Origin: Vallitalea sp.
GTDB lineage: Bacteria > Bacillota > Clostridia > Lachnospirales > Vallitaleaceae
NCBI RefSeq assembly: GCF_025211055.1
Contig: NZ_JAOARO010000038.1
Location: 1 to 64,000 of the forward strand
Length of the DNA stretch: 64,000 bases
Reading direction: 5' to 3'
Within the stretch, counting starts at the first letter, position 1; every line of letters starts with the position of its first letter. Both the position numbers and the translations under genes were made by a program. The notes beneath the pieces were generated by a model. That model was not told the origin of the DNA, made no database searches, and saw nothing but the letters and a program-made list of their open reading frames with translations. Shown in pieces: positions 23,934-33,285 of the stretch.

Positions 23934-24914
23934 TTATAGTATTCCCTCTTTTTGTAATGTATAAATCATTTTTTTTGCTCTATGCTTATAAGTATGTTCA
24001 CTAACAGCCTTATTGCCATTTTCTTTTATTTTTTCTCTAAGTTCTGGATGCTTTGAATAGAAATCAACATAATCTAGTGTTTCCCTCTCACAAGAAGATA
24101 CAATCAAATCTTTATCAGGAGTAAATAATTCGCATAACTTGCTGTTATAAGAAGTTATTAAGAATCCTCTGGAACCAAGTATTTCATAGGTTCTCATTGT
24201 TATTGATTCATCATGATAATTTTGGAGACCTATTATCATGTTAGAGCATCTATAAACATTATTAGCTTGTAGATAGTTTAGGTGGCCATGGATATTGTTA
24301 GAGTTTATTGTTGTTCCTAGATAAGGTTCCATTTTATCCCAATATTTTCCCCAGAAGTCAACTGGGATATCATTTTGTATTAGTGGTTTAATTAATATGT
24401 TAAGAGATTTATGTCTATAATGATTTTCATCCCAGGAGAGGACATTAGGATAAGCATTAGCCACAACCGCTATATTTTTTTTACACCATTTTTCACATGT
24501 AACAGGTTGATGAATACATGGTTGATATGCAAAAGGTAAATGGGCTGCACCAATTCTAAGAGATTTATATATAGGGATACAAGATGGCGAAATTGTAAAT
24601 ATATATTTGGGATTGGTCTTTTTTATTAAAGGAATAGAAAACTCATTAATAAATGTCGGGTCTTCAGTAGCCCAATATACTAGAGGAATCTTATATTTGT
24701 CACAGGTTACTCCTATTAGTTTTAGATTAGAGTCAGTATGCTCTACAGTCCATCCCATTAGAATAATTAGATCTGGTTGGAATTTATTAATAAGTCTATA
24801 TACTTTTTCTTCATTTATTGATCCAGAGACTAGAATTTTGTGTCCTGCATCACGAAAACCCAGTGGAAGTCCAAATACAAAACGGTCATCTTTTTCAAAA
24901 AACAATACTTTCAT
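23934..24914 (-). CDS. CgeB-like glycosyltransferase (326 aa)
   Basis: The protein begins MKVLFFEKDDRFVFGLPLGF and contains PDLIILMGWTVEHTD, IPLVYWATEDPTF, YIFTISPSC, LPFAYQPCIHQP, IAVVANAYPN and then the C-terminal block MIIGLQNYHDESITMRTYEI, GSRGFLITSYN and LFTPDKDLIV. That order (an N-terminal DUF3880-like part and a C-terminal Glyco_trans_1_2 part with R-T-[YF]-E-x-x-[GA]) is the CgeB family, named for the Bacillus subtilis spore-surface maturation protein. RBS on the minus strand: TAAGGAGTTTTT. It faces the plus-strand locus convergently. A weak AC-N16-TATAACTTA motif (24957-24931) lies upstream. The link to the spore surface is by family and context. Confidence 0.82.
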   Translation of the reverse strand: MKVLFFEKDDRFVFGLPLGFRDAGHKILVSGSINEEKVYRLINKFQPDLIILMGWTVEHTDSNLKLIGVTCDKYKIPLVYWATEDPTFINEFSIPLIKKTNPKYIFTISPSCIPIYKSLRIGAAHLPFAYQPCIHQPVTCEKWCKKNIAVVANAYPNVLSWDENHYRHKSLNILIKPLIQNDIPVDFWGKYWDKMEPYLGTTINSNNIHGHLNYLQANNVYRCSNMIIGLQNYHDESITMRTYEILGSRGFLITSYNSKLCELFTPDKDLIVSSCERETLDYVDFYSKHPELREKIKENGNKAVSEHTYKHRAKKMIYTLQKEGIL

Positions 24915-25013
24915 AAAAACTCCTTATTTTTAAGTTATATAATAACAGTATTACAGTTATTAATGAAATAGAACATTATACATTTATATTTAAGAGATAA
25001 ATTCGTAAAATGA

Positions 25014-25057
25014 AATGGGTAAGTTTTATATGAATTATTAAATATAACTTACCCATT
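25014..25057 (-). terminator. Hairpin downstream of the 1801-residue protein gene
   Basis: AATGGGTAAGTT (25014-25025) is perfectly complementary to AACTTACCCATT (25046-25057), 20 bases apart; the inner bases pair partly as well. It is 40 bases past the stop of the minus-strand operon and is followed on that strand by TCATTTTACG. Confidence 0.6.
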
Positions 25058-25097
25058 AGTTATTAATTTGTTTTCTTAAGTTATTTTGGTTTATTCC

Positions 25098-28000
25098 TTA
25101 ATGGGTACCCGATATGGTTAAGTCATCTCGGGATGATTTCCATGCTGAATATACACTAATTACTGAATAAGGTATATCTGACGATGGTATTGGGTATTCA
25201 CGATAATTACTGGTTCCTACCTTTCCAATCTTTATGGGATTGTTTGTATGGGCATATTGTAATGTATAGACATTACCCACTGATTCTATATTTGCTGCCA
25301 TGAGGATTAGACCATCTTTAGAATGCAATTTCCTTATATTTTCATTTTTTAACATATCACCATGTTTTACTGCTACTGCAGATGATGGTAGTCCAAGTGT
25401 AAAATGCCATCGTTGAGCTTGTAGTCCATAAAATAACGATGATACCTTCCTTCCTGGATTCTTATCCATTCCTTTTGTTTGATCAGTTCCTATGAATGTC
25501 CTATTTCTGCCTTTTAGAAAAATGACTTGTCCATTTCCTAATTGATTGCTAATTGCTGATGGAGTTACTAGAGGTTTAGTATTGCCATTACTATCTGTAT
25601 AGCCATATTTCGCAGCTACACGTCTTGTTAACTCTCCTTCCTCTTGTGAATAATTTCTTCTGATCTTTTCTTCGTCCCAATTATAAACATACTTATAGGG
25701 ATATAGCATACTTGTATCTGCTCCTGATCTAGCTGCGTCAAATATATTAAAGGGTTTATACGCACCACTTACATTAATATAAATATCTAGAGGTGTAATA
25801 TAATCTGGATCTGAGGGGTTTTTTGTCATATCCAAATAGTAATAGTAGGGCATTATCTGAACATCCGTATAATAGTTGCCTATTGTTTGTACATCTGCTA
25901 ATAATTTGTATCCAATGGTAAGTGGTTTATCTTTTAATAACTCTATATTATTATCGCTAGGTGAAAGAGGGAAGTAGATAGGCTTCCAACTTGTATTGGG
26001 CTTATTGTGTTGTCTCCATAAGTACTCACTTGGTTTATTAAGATGTTCAAGTAACCCATAAGTATTAAGAAAATGATTACTATCATCTGCTTTATCACCC
26101 CTTATATCCATATAACTTCCAACTACATTATTCTGTTTCATTATATCTACTTTTTTAATTACTTGATTAACATACCAATCAGCATCTGTATACCAACTAG
26201 ACAATGGTTCTTTGAATAGGTTAGAATATCTGAAGTCTTGTGTATCTTCTATGACGAGATTGCCAATTCTTCCTACAACATCAATATTATATTTTCTAAG
26301 TGCACTGTGTAAAGCTCCTTTATTGTAATATCTTACTTTATTAGTTGGATATTTATTATTATCTATATCACCATTATTAGCTATTACCTTAAATGTTACT
26401 AATGAACTTATTTCTTCGTTATTAGCAAGAGGACAATAGAAATTGTACTTACTACCGCCTACGGGGAGTGATATTTCTTCCCATTTTTCATACATCTTAC
26501 CGTTATAGATGACATTGAATCCGAAGGTTACACTTTTTTTGGCAATCCATTCGCTTGTATCCATATCATTGACAAAACCTTTACCTCTTGTTTTGGTTGT
26601 CTTACCAATCCCTAATTGACCATTACCATAAAAGTCTCCTGTACTTGGAAAATATATTTGGAATGGGTAGTCTAAGTTTATAAAATTTCCAGGGCTAACG
26701 TTTTCATTTTGACCTGATCCTTCATCATAAATAATTACTGGCTTATTAGCAGAGATTGTATCACTTATTTCTTTGTAGCATTCTGGATAATGTCCTCCTT
26801 CATGGTGTGGTTCTGTACAATTTAATGTTTTTACTGTGATATACTGAGGTTCTGATGAAATAATCTTAGGAGTAGTTATTTTTATCTTACCGTAACCACT
26901 ATTAATTCCTGATGATGTGGTACCATTGGATACACCACCAATATACCCTGAACCACCAGCCCCTGCTTGTTCTGTATCCGTGCGACCTCCGTAATAACCA
27001 CCACCGCCACCGCCACCGCTATCTGACGATGAACAATTCTCACCTCTACCTAGTTGATAACCTGATGTTTGTGTCCCTGGTGAATTATTAGAACCTCCAA
27101 ATGTTCCCGACATACCTCCGCCATGTCCGCCTTCTTCGCTATCTTCTCCAGCACCACCGCCGCCGCCTGCGACAATAATTCTTGAAAATAGGGAGGTACT
27201 AGTTCTTATATCTGTAGCTCCACCGCCTCCAGAACCACATTCATCTGAACGACCATATTGGGAACCACTACCACCACCATTATATCCTCCGTATGCATAA
27301 CCATCTCTTGGATAACCATCAGAACCTTTTCCACCTACATATAGGTATAACATATCTCCTTTTCTTAGATATTTTTCTCCATAGGAATAACCGCCTTTAC
27401 CACCATAGCCTCTATCATCACTATAGCTTGTACCTCCTGCTGCGCCCCATGTTTCAAGTTTATAGATACCATCACAAGGTGCTGTAAAAGTCTGCTGTCT
27501 TCCAATATAGTTATAAGTATATGTGGTAGCCTCTTGGGGTTGTACATAATTAGGGTTAATTACTCTTGTTGTTGTATAACAACTTGGTGTATGTTCATGT
27601 CCACCTGTATATTTACAGTCTAAAACCCATTCTACTTCTTCTAAATCCTCTTGACAATTACCCCCAATATTTTTGGTTGATGGTGTTCTTTGATCTCTTG
27701 CTTTTGGGAGTGGTATGACTATGGCATTTTCTGCTGATACTGGATTATGTATAACAATATCGTTAACTTTGGTATGGTTATCAGAATAGGTTGTTTTGAA
27801 TTCTTGTCCATTCATACCATATTTACTATTTCTTGATTTACTATATGCTGTGCTTCCACTACCACGTGATAATCTTAATTCATAAAATATGCTTGAGTGT
27901 CCTGTTATATATTCTCCATTAGGTATTTCATCCATTATATCAAGTGAGGTATTTATTAAGCGTAATTCAGTGGATGGTCTTGAGGGCCTGTTTTTACCAA

Positions 28001-30503
28001 ATGGGTTACTATCAAATATAGTTGATACTCTTGTACGATTACCGCTTCCTTTATATTTTTCATTTGGTCGATAATATTTACCATTATATGAACCAATATT
28101 GATATGATCTTCACTCCACTTAGAAGCTGATAGGGGATTATTATCCCACATTTCTTCTTTACTTGTCTTAGGTACCTCTAGTAAATCCGTTGTTTTCATT
28201 GTAGGCGAAGGGTCTGACTGAAAGTATATGACAGACTGATCTCCTGATGATGTTTGTAGTATTAAGAAGTCTGAAATAGCAATGGCATTGTTTGGTAGAT
28301 TTCTTCTATAGTTAAACTGTTTTTGCTCATTAACTGGTCCAGAGTCTTTACTATTACTACATTTATTATCTGAATCTCCTTCAGTCCACGTTACAAAATC
28401 ATGTTGATCTGTTTCAAGAGAATATCTTAAGCGATGATTTCTACTTGTATCATTACTTGCTATGTTCCAGAATATGTTTGGATTACCTTTCTTAATTGTA
28501 GCTATTACTTCATCTGTACCGATAATCTCTCTCATACCATCAACTTTTGACTGTTTAATCTCCCATACATTCACTTTTTTGATTTTCATATAATCAAACG
28601 TTATATTTTGACTCCATGTATCACTATAACCGCCAACTCTATGGTTACAACATGGACCACAGCCTGTATGGCTAGAAAGACCAGACCAGACCTGCTGATA
28701 TTCGGTATGAGATTTTTCTGATTGTGTTTTAGTAGCCTTTCTCGTTACAACTTTTTTACTTTTAACACTGGTATTTTCTGCATGTACTGTTCCATCGTAT
28801 CCTGTTATGGTTCTTGGTGTAGGAGGTCCAGGATTAGATTTGGACCATCCTCCTGTTTTACGGGGAAGATTACAGTTATGTAAAGGACCTATATGATTAT
28901 CTCTATTTTCACACCAAACTTCATTATATTTTGATAAATACCTTCTTGTTGCTGTTCCGTTAGGAACATACTCAACTTCAATATCAACTATAAATTCTGA
29001 CCCTCCTGATGCATAGTAGAGATTTCGTGTTGTAGGTGTTCCTGCCATTGCTTCAAATTGTTCATGATAGACATCACCTTGTTTGATTTCTGACCAATAA
29101 CTTGGTGAAGACACATACCCATCTGTTTCAGGTTTCCTATAGAATGATGCTACATCTGCGGATCCACTAAGGGGAATTGTTTTATCATGTACTTTCACAC
29201 TTATATCTGCATCATATTCAAATTCTATGGTTTCTCCACCAGCTATTGGATATTGGGTAAGATCATCAGTATAATATAGTTTTTCACCACTGAGGTAGTT
29301 AAGTAATTGTCTAGCACTAATATTATATGTATAATTTGCTTGAGGCTGAATAATGGCTCCGCTTTTATCTCTTTTTAAGTTTACAGTGAGTTGTACAGGG
29401 CTATTACCAACAAAAACTTTCCAGTTTTCTAAACTTTTAGCACCTTGGGTGAGGTTGATAGTTATATTCGCCATTTGCTCAATTTTTTCGCCTTCAACCT
29501 GCTGACTATCTGGTTCAGCTTTTAATTGGTGAGTTCCTGTTACTTGGACGGGTACGTAGTAGAAGATTACATTTGCCTCTTTAAAGGAACCTTCTTCTAT
29601 TTGGTTGAATTTTTTTGCTTGATACTTATTTTTACCTGTTATTGTTATGAATTCATCTGTTTTTGTTTCAATTGTGCCATTATCTTTCTGTATAGTACAT
29701 GAATGGTATTTATATCCTGGAAATACTTTTTTTGAATATGTTTGAGACATGCCATGTTCCAAAGAATCTTTTTTTTCCTTTTCATTAGGCATCATTACAT
29801 CATTTCCGCGTATATCTTTTGTCATATGACGGATAATTACATTTGATATAAATGAGGGAAATTCTAGTTGCTTATTATAATCATCCTTAAAATCATCTGG
29901 ATGAAGCCAACCTCTTGCATACTTTATTCCACCATGCCACTTTGCAGGTTTGAATTTTCCATTAATAAGTGTTTCTTCTCCCTCACATGAATAATAGACC
30001 TCATCTTTTGCATTTGCTTTTTCTCCTCGCTTATTAAGATGTCCTAGATAATTCTCATCATTTCCTTTGACAAGTTTAATTGTATATACGGGGTCTAAAT
30101 ACACCTTACCTCCATCTATTAAAAGTTGATTTGCCCAGCCAGGGTTATTTTCTTCTTCTTCTTTTAATCTCTTAGTAATCATTTTATATGATATATAGAA
30201 TGTAGTCCTAATTCGTTTAGGGCTACCTCCTATATTTTCACTTTTATTACTTGATTTATCATCTGGATCTAATTTCAGAACAACAGATTTTTTTCTACTA
30301 TGTGAGGTTTTATCTTGGTCAAACATTTGCCAGCCAATAGTTGAATATCTGGTACCTGTTGTTGCTTTTATACCTACTGTTGTAAACTTCAAATTGCCAT
30401 ATTCATCAAATCGTATTTTTTCTCCATCTTCTGCATGACTAGTTATAAAGAATGTATTTAATATGACTACGAATATTAATAATATACCTAATATCTTTTT
30501 CAA
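25098..30503 (-). CDS. Giant secreted protein with ALK/LTK-type glycine-rich domain (1801 aa)
   Basis: The signal peptide MKKILGILLIFVVILNTFFI ends SHA before EDG. Residues 25-990 are beta-rich and unassigned. About residues 1000-1211 form a glycine-rich domain: FTAPCDGIYKLETWGAAGGT, GGKGGYSYGEKYLRKGDMLY, GGGGATDIRTS, RIIVAGGGGGAG and a later GSGYIGG. This matches the PF12810 pattern (glycine-rich domain of ALK/LTK receptors, also found in bacteria). Two Cys/His hairpins flank it: CKYTGGHEHTPSCY before and CTEPHHEGGHYPECY after. There is no cell-wall anchor or C-terminal membrane helix. It lies one base behind the preceding gene of its operon, so translation is probably coupled. Likely a surface or matrix structural protein; function is unknown. 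Confidence 0.82.
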   Translation of the reverse strand: MKKILGILLIFVVILNTFFITSHAEDGEKIRFDEYGNLKFTTVGIKATTGTRYSTIGWQMFDQDKTSHSRKKSVVLKLDPDDKSSNKSENIGGSPKRIRTTFYISYKMITKRLKEEEENNPGWANQLLIDGGKVYLDPVYTIKLVKGNDENYLGHLNKRGEKANAKDEVYYSCEGEETLINGKFKPAKWHGGIKYARGWLHPDDFKDDYNKQLEFPSFISNVIIRHMTKDIRGNDVMMPNEKEKKDSLEHGMSQTYSKKVFPGYKYHSCTIQKDNGTIETKTDEFITITGKNKYQAKKFNQIEEGSFKEANVIFYYVPVQVTGTHQLKAEPDSQQVEGEKIEQMANITINLTQGAKSLENWKVFVGNSPVQLTVNLKRDKSGAIIQPQANYTYNISARQLLNYLSGEKLYYTDDLTQYPIAGGETIEFEYDADISVKVHDKTIPLSGSADVASFYRKPETDGYVSSPSYWSEIKQGDVYHEQFEAMAGTPTTRNLYYASGGSEFIVDIEVEYVPNGTATRRYLSKYNEVWCENRDNHIGPLHNCNLPRKTGGWSKSNPGPPTPRTITGYDGTVHAENTSVKSKKVVTRKATKTQSEKSHTEYQQVWSGLSSHTGCGPCCNHRVGGYSDTWSQNITFDYMKIKKVNVWEIKQSKVDGMREIIGTDEVIATIKKGNPNIFWNIASNDTSRNHRLRYSLETDQHDFVTWTEGDSDNKCSNSKDSGPVNEQKQFNYRRNLPNNAIAISDFLILQTSSGDQSVIYFQSDPSPTMKTTDLLEVPKTSKEEMWDNNPLSASKWSEDHINIGSYNGKYYRPNEKYKGSGNRTRVSTIFDSNPFGKNRPSRPSTELRLINTSLDIMDEIPNGEYITGHSSIFYELRLSRGSGSTAYSKSRNSKYGMNGQEFKTTYSDNHTKVNDIVIHNPVSAENAIVIPLPKARDQRTPSTKNIGGNCQEDLEEVEWVLDCKYTGGHEHTPSCYTTTRVINPNYVQPQEATTYTYNYIGRQQTFTAPCDGIYKLETWGAAGGTSYSDDRGYGGKGGYSYGEKYLRKGDMLYLYVGGKGSDGYPRDGYAYGGYNGGGSGSQYGRSDECGSGGGGATDIRTSTSLFSRIIVAGGGGGAGEDSEEGGHGGGMSGTFGGSNNSPGTQTSGYQLGRGENCSSSDSGGGGGGGYYGGRTDTEQAGAGGSGYIGGVSNGTTSSGINSGYGKIKITTPKIISSEPQYITVKTLNCTEPHHEGGHYPECYKEISDTISANKPVIIYDEGSGQNENVSPGNFINLDYPFQIYFPSTGDFYGNGQLGIGKTTKTRGKGFVNDMDTSEWIAKKSVTFGFNVIYNGKMYEKWEEISLPVGGSKYNFYCPLANNEEISSLVTFKVIANNGDIDNNKYPTNKVRYYNKGALHSALRKYNIDVVGRIGNLVIEDTQDFRYSNLFKEPLSSWYTDADWYVNQVIKKVDIMKQNNVVGSYMDIRGDKADDSNHFLNTYGLLEHLNKPSEYLWRQHNKPNTSWKPIYFPLSPSDNNIELLKDKPLTIGYKLLADVQTIGNYYTDVQIMPYYYYLDMTKNPSDPDYITPLDIYINVSGAYKPFNIFDAARSGADTSMLYPYKYVYNWDEEKIRRNYSQEEGELTRRVAAKYGYTDSNGNTKPLVTPSAISNQLGNGQVIFLKGRNRTFIGTDQTKGMDKNPGRKVSSLFYGLQAQRWHFTLGLPSSAVAVKHGDMLKNENIRKLHSKDGLILMAANIESVGNVYTLQYAHTNNPIKIGKVGTSNYREYPIPSSDIPYSVISVYSAWKSSRDDLTISGTH

Positions 30504-30504
30504 T

Positions 30505-31557
30505 CTACTTCACTTCCTTGATTGGTGTTATAAAGTGTTCATCAGAAATAAGTCTTTCTGCTGTTTCCCATTTCTCCTTAGACTTTCGTGCTAAATTTGC
30601 TATTTCGACATCCACTACACAAGTATATTTCTTACCAAGTTCAACATTTCCATATCTAGTATAATTTTTTAACCATTTCATATCATTACAACTCTCAATG
30701 ATATAATTCATTCTTCCTCTTATCATGGTATCTCCATTAGTATATATGCAAGTTTCATCTGTTATGAATTCCGTATGTATAGCTATCTGTTTTTTTGTTA
30801 TCATATCAGCCCAGTAATTTATATGTTCTTCATTATCCCTTTCTATACGGTCATCAGCGATCCAAGAAGAACTTTCTAAAAAGAACCATTTTAATTTTTC
30901 CACGTACTCTCCTTTATTATAGGTTCTATAATCCACATTATAGAATGTTTCCATATAATTTTTTCCAGTTTCAACAAATTCTATTACCTTGTCCTCGCTA
31001 TAGCGATCGACGAGCCACTCATGGTTTTCAATGCGTTTTGTAAAATTATTTTCTTGGTATGGATACTCCTGTAATTGTTGTATAATTTCCTCATTAGTCA
31101 TTCCTTCCAAATCTACGGTATCACGCTTTAGAGTTATAATAACTGTATAATTAGTGTTATCCCACTCTACATTTGCCCCCATTGCTTCACTAACAAATCT
31201 TACAGGAACATAAGTTCTAGAATCTTTCAATATAGCTTGAGTGTCCATGACTTGTACTTGATCATCAACAGTTATTTCTTTCTTATTAATAACTAATTTA
31301 ATAACTTTATTATCGTATGTTATAGTTGCTTGTTGAAGGTCACCATCCCAGATAACTTGACCACCCAATGCTTCACTGATGAATCTTATTGGAACAAGAG
31401 TTCTATTGTTAGCATCTATGAATGGTTGAGCATCTGGGAAATCTACAGTTTCTCCCTCTACTGTTACCGTTACATAAGTTTCTGCTGTTACTGTTGATAC
31501 CATCATTGCTGTCATCATCATTACTACTGCTACCATTAAATTTACTACTTTTTTCAT
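30505..31557 (-). CDS. Secreted protein with copper-amine-oxidase-N-type stalk repeats (350 aa)
   Basis: ATG 31557 is used because GAGGAGGAGAATTATA precedes it on the minus strand; an ATG 18 bases further upstream overlaps that ribosome site. The signal peptide MKKVVNLMVAVVMMMTAMMV ends near TAE. Residues about 30-150 hold the PF07833 repeats: PFIDANNRTLVPIRFISEAL, GGQVIWDGDLQQATITYDN, then ILKDSRTYVPVRFVSEAMGA and NVEWDNTNYTVII. The remaining 200 residues (LEGMTNEEIIQQLQEYPYQE onward) resemble no family I know. The repeat is a wall/stalk module common in clostridial exported proteins, not an amine oxidase. First gene of the operon with the 1801-residue protein. Confidence 0.88.
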   Translation of the reverse strand: MKKVVNLMVAVVMMMTAMMVSTVTAETYVTVTVEGETVDFPDAQPFIDANNRTLVPIRFISEALGGQVIWDGDLQQATITYDNKVIKLVINKKEITVDDQVQVMDTQAILKDSRTYVPVRFVSEAMGANVEWDNTNYTVIITLKRDTVDLEGMTNEEIIQQLQEYPYQENNFTKRIENHEWLVDRYSEDKVIEFVETGKNYMETFYNVDYRTYNKGEYVEKLKWFFLESSSWIADDRIERDNEEHINYWADMITKKQIAIHTEFITDETCIYTNGDTMIRGRMNYIIESCNDMKWLKNYTRYGNVELGKKYTCVVDVEIANLARKSKEKWETAERLISDEHFITPIKEVK

Positions 31558-31882
31558 TATAATTCTCCTCCTCATTATTGGTTTTGATATTATGATTTAA
31601 GTGTATTAAAAATTAGGTCTATTAAGTAATAATATTGCGATATATAATTATATGTTTTATTTTAAAATATTAACAAAATAATGTCAATATATAATATTTT
31701 TTGCATAATAATTATAACTTTAATAATATACTGCAAAAATTAATGATATTAATTATATTTTATGAAAAAGTTGGATTTAGTACTAATTGTATTTGCATCA
31801 TACACTATTCTAAAATATCCAATCAAATGATATAGAGATAAGTTGAATTAATTAAATATATTTTAATTACTCTAAAAAAAGG
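31558..31882. other. AT-rich intergenic region, no gene seen
   Basis: Apart from the ribosome site of the minus-strand gene at its left end, this stretch holds no frame with start, ribosome site and plausible composition, no strong hairpin and no tRNA-like structure. A minus-strand promoter for the operon must lie here but the AT richness gives too many candidates to choose one. Confidence 0.5.
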
Positions 31883-31910
31883 TTGCGTTAGATAGGCAGT
31901 AGTGTATAAT
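31883..31910 (+). promoter_or_regulatory. Candidate vegetative promoter upstream of the lipid kinase gene
   Basis: TTGCGT (31883-31888), 16 bases, then a consensus TATAAT (31905-31910). The leader to ATG 32080 would be about 160 bases and contains no recognisable riboswitch. Confidence 0.4.
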
Positions 31911-32079
31911 GATTAGTAAGGTATTAGTGCAGTTTTACTATGGAAAATTAAAGATAAATAAGATTATGTTAAGATGGTTATAATCTAGAAGTGAAAAATT
32001 TTTTATAGAAATTTGTATCTAATGAAAGTCTGATTTGCATTATTCAATAAGTAATTATAGAGGAGATTTGAGGTATCCT

Positions 32080-32976
32080 ATGAAATATGTTCAATTATTA
32101 TATAATCCAATGTCTGGAAACCTAGATTTTCCAGCTTACCTAGATTTATTTATATCAATATTCCAAGATGTAGGCTATGAAACTAGAATACATAGAACTA
32201 GAAGCAAAGATGATATGGCTGATTACTTAACAAGTCAGGATCTAAATAATTGTTGTGCAATAATTGTAGCTGGAGGGGATGGTTCAGTCAACCAAGTGGT
32301 AAACTGTATAATGAAAAACCATATTGATATACCTTTAGGTGTAATTCCAGCAGGAACTGCCAACGATTTTGCATCTCATCTTAAGATGCCTTTCAGATAT
32401 GGTGAATGTATTGAAACTCTTGCTAAGATGAATGTTAAAAATGTAGACGTGGGTAAGGTAAATGATAAATACTTTATCAATGTCTGTTGTGGAGGATTAT
32501 TTACAAATATATCTCAAAATATGGATTTAGAATTAAAGAATACATTAGGAAAGCTTGGATATTATATAAAGGGTGTTCAGCAACTACCTAGATTTCGAAA
32601 GATTCGCTACAAGATTACTAGAAAAGATGAAGTATTAGATGATTATTTTTATCTGTTCTTGGTATTGAATGGGAAAAGTGCTGGAGGATTCAATAAATTA
32701 GGGGTAGATGCACAGATTGATGATGGTAAAATGGATTTTATTGGAATCAAAGCATGTACAATTAATGAAGTTGCAGTTTTATTTGGTAAAATATTAATTG
32801 GAGAGCATCTTCAAGATAGGAACATAGTATTTTTCCAAGATAACAAAATAGATATAGAGTGTGTAGAAGGTGTTAAAATGTTTAAAGAGTCAGATATTGA
32901 TGGAGAAACAGGTCCAGAGTATCCACTTCATATAGAAGTTAAAAAAAGAGCTTTGAAAGTTATATGTAACTTATAA
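32080..32976 (+). CDS. Diacylglycerol/lipid kinase family protein (YegS/BmrU/DgkB type, 298 aa)
   Basis: ATG 32080 is chosen: TTGAGGTATCCT precedes it and homologues begin close to LLYNPMSGN; a TTG at 32035 extends the frame without support. The kinase signatures are QLLYNPMSGN, IVAGGDGSVNQVVNCIM (the G-G-D-G-T/S-x-N-E-V-type nucleotide site) and LGVIPAGTANDFASHL. FINVCCGGLFTNIS, DGKMDFIGIKAC and DIDGETGPEYPLHIEV complete the family fold. It phosphorylates a lipid such as diacylglycerol at the inner membrane face. The next gene follows after 24 bases. Confidence 0.92.
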   Translation: MKYVQLLYNPMSGNLDFPAYLDLFISIFQDVGYETRIHRTRSKDDMADYLTSQDLNNCCAIIVAGGDGSVNQVVNCIMKNHIDIPLGVIPAGTANDFASHLKMPFRYGECIETLAKMNVKNVDVGKVNDKYFINVCCGGLFTNISQNMDLELKNTLGKLGYYIKGVQQLPRFRKIRYKITRKDEVLDDYFYLFLVLNGKSAGGFNKLGVDAQIDDGKMDFIGIKACTINEVAVLFGKILIGEHLQDRNIVFFQDNKIDIECVEGVKMFKESDIDGETGPEYPLHIEVKKRALKVICNL

Positions 32977-33000
32977 AAAAGAAATATTACGGAGGTAGTT

Positions 33001-33285
33001 ATGATTAAATTAGAATTAGAAGAATTTGTTGAAGAAATAAAAGCCGAGATGTATGGCTATGAGGAAATAGAAGAAGCTATGATAAATGATTGGGAAGATA
33101 GATTCAGAGCTTGGGTAGCAAAAGTACAAGATAAAAAGATTAAAAATGATAGAATTAAGTTTGGACCTAATTCTATCAAAGTAGAGTTAAAAGATGAGAC
33201 AGATATATTTAAAATAGTTGATAAATTTCTAGTTGCTGTAACCCATAACGAAATAGATAAATACTTTATTGATTGGAGGTTATAA
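33001..33285 (+). CDS. Small acidic hypothetical protein (94 aa)
   Basis: ATG 33001 is preceded by ACGGAGGTAGTT, a strong ribosome site. The sequence is rich in Glu/Asp/Lys (KLELEEFVEEIKAEMYGYEE at the start; NDWEDRFRAWVAKVQDKKIK; KYFIDWRL at the end) and predicted mixed alpha/beta, cytosolic. I recognise no family. It is 24 bases behind the lipid kinase gene and its stop codon directly abuts the stop of the convergent minus-strand gene. Confidence 0.7.
   Translation: MIKLELEEFVEEIKAEMYGYEEIEEAMINDWEDRFRAWVAKVQDKKIKNDRIKFGPNSIKVELKDETDIFKIVDKFLVAVTHNEIDKYFIDWRL

Noticed and set aside
30505-31557. Copper amine oxidase enzyme
   Set aside because: Only the N-terminal stalk-type repeats are present; the catalytic domain with topaquinone Tyr and copper His residues is absent.
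25098-31557. Prophage or conjugative element cargo
   Set aside because: No integrase, portal, terminase, relaxase or attachment site is visible around the pair; size alone is not evidence.
31558-32079. Riboswitch or small RNA in the long AT-rich gap
   Set aside because: No conserved aptamer core or stable structured element could be recognised by eye; only a promoter candidate was kept.
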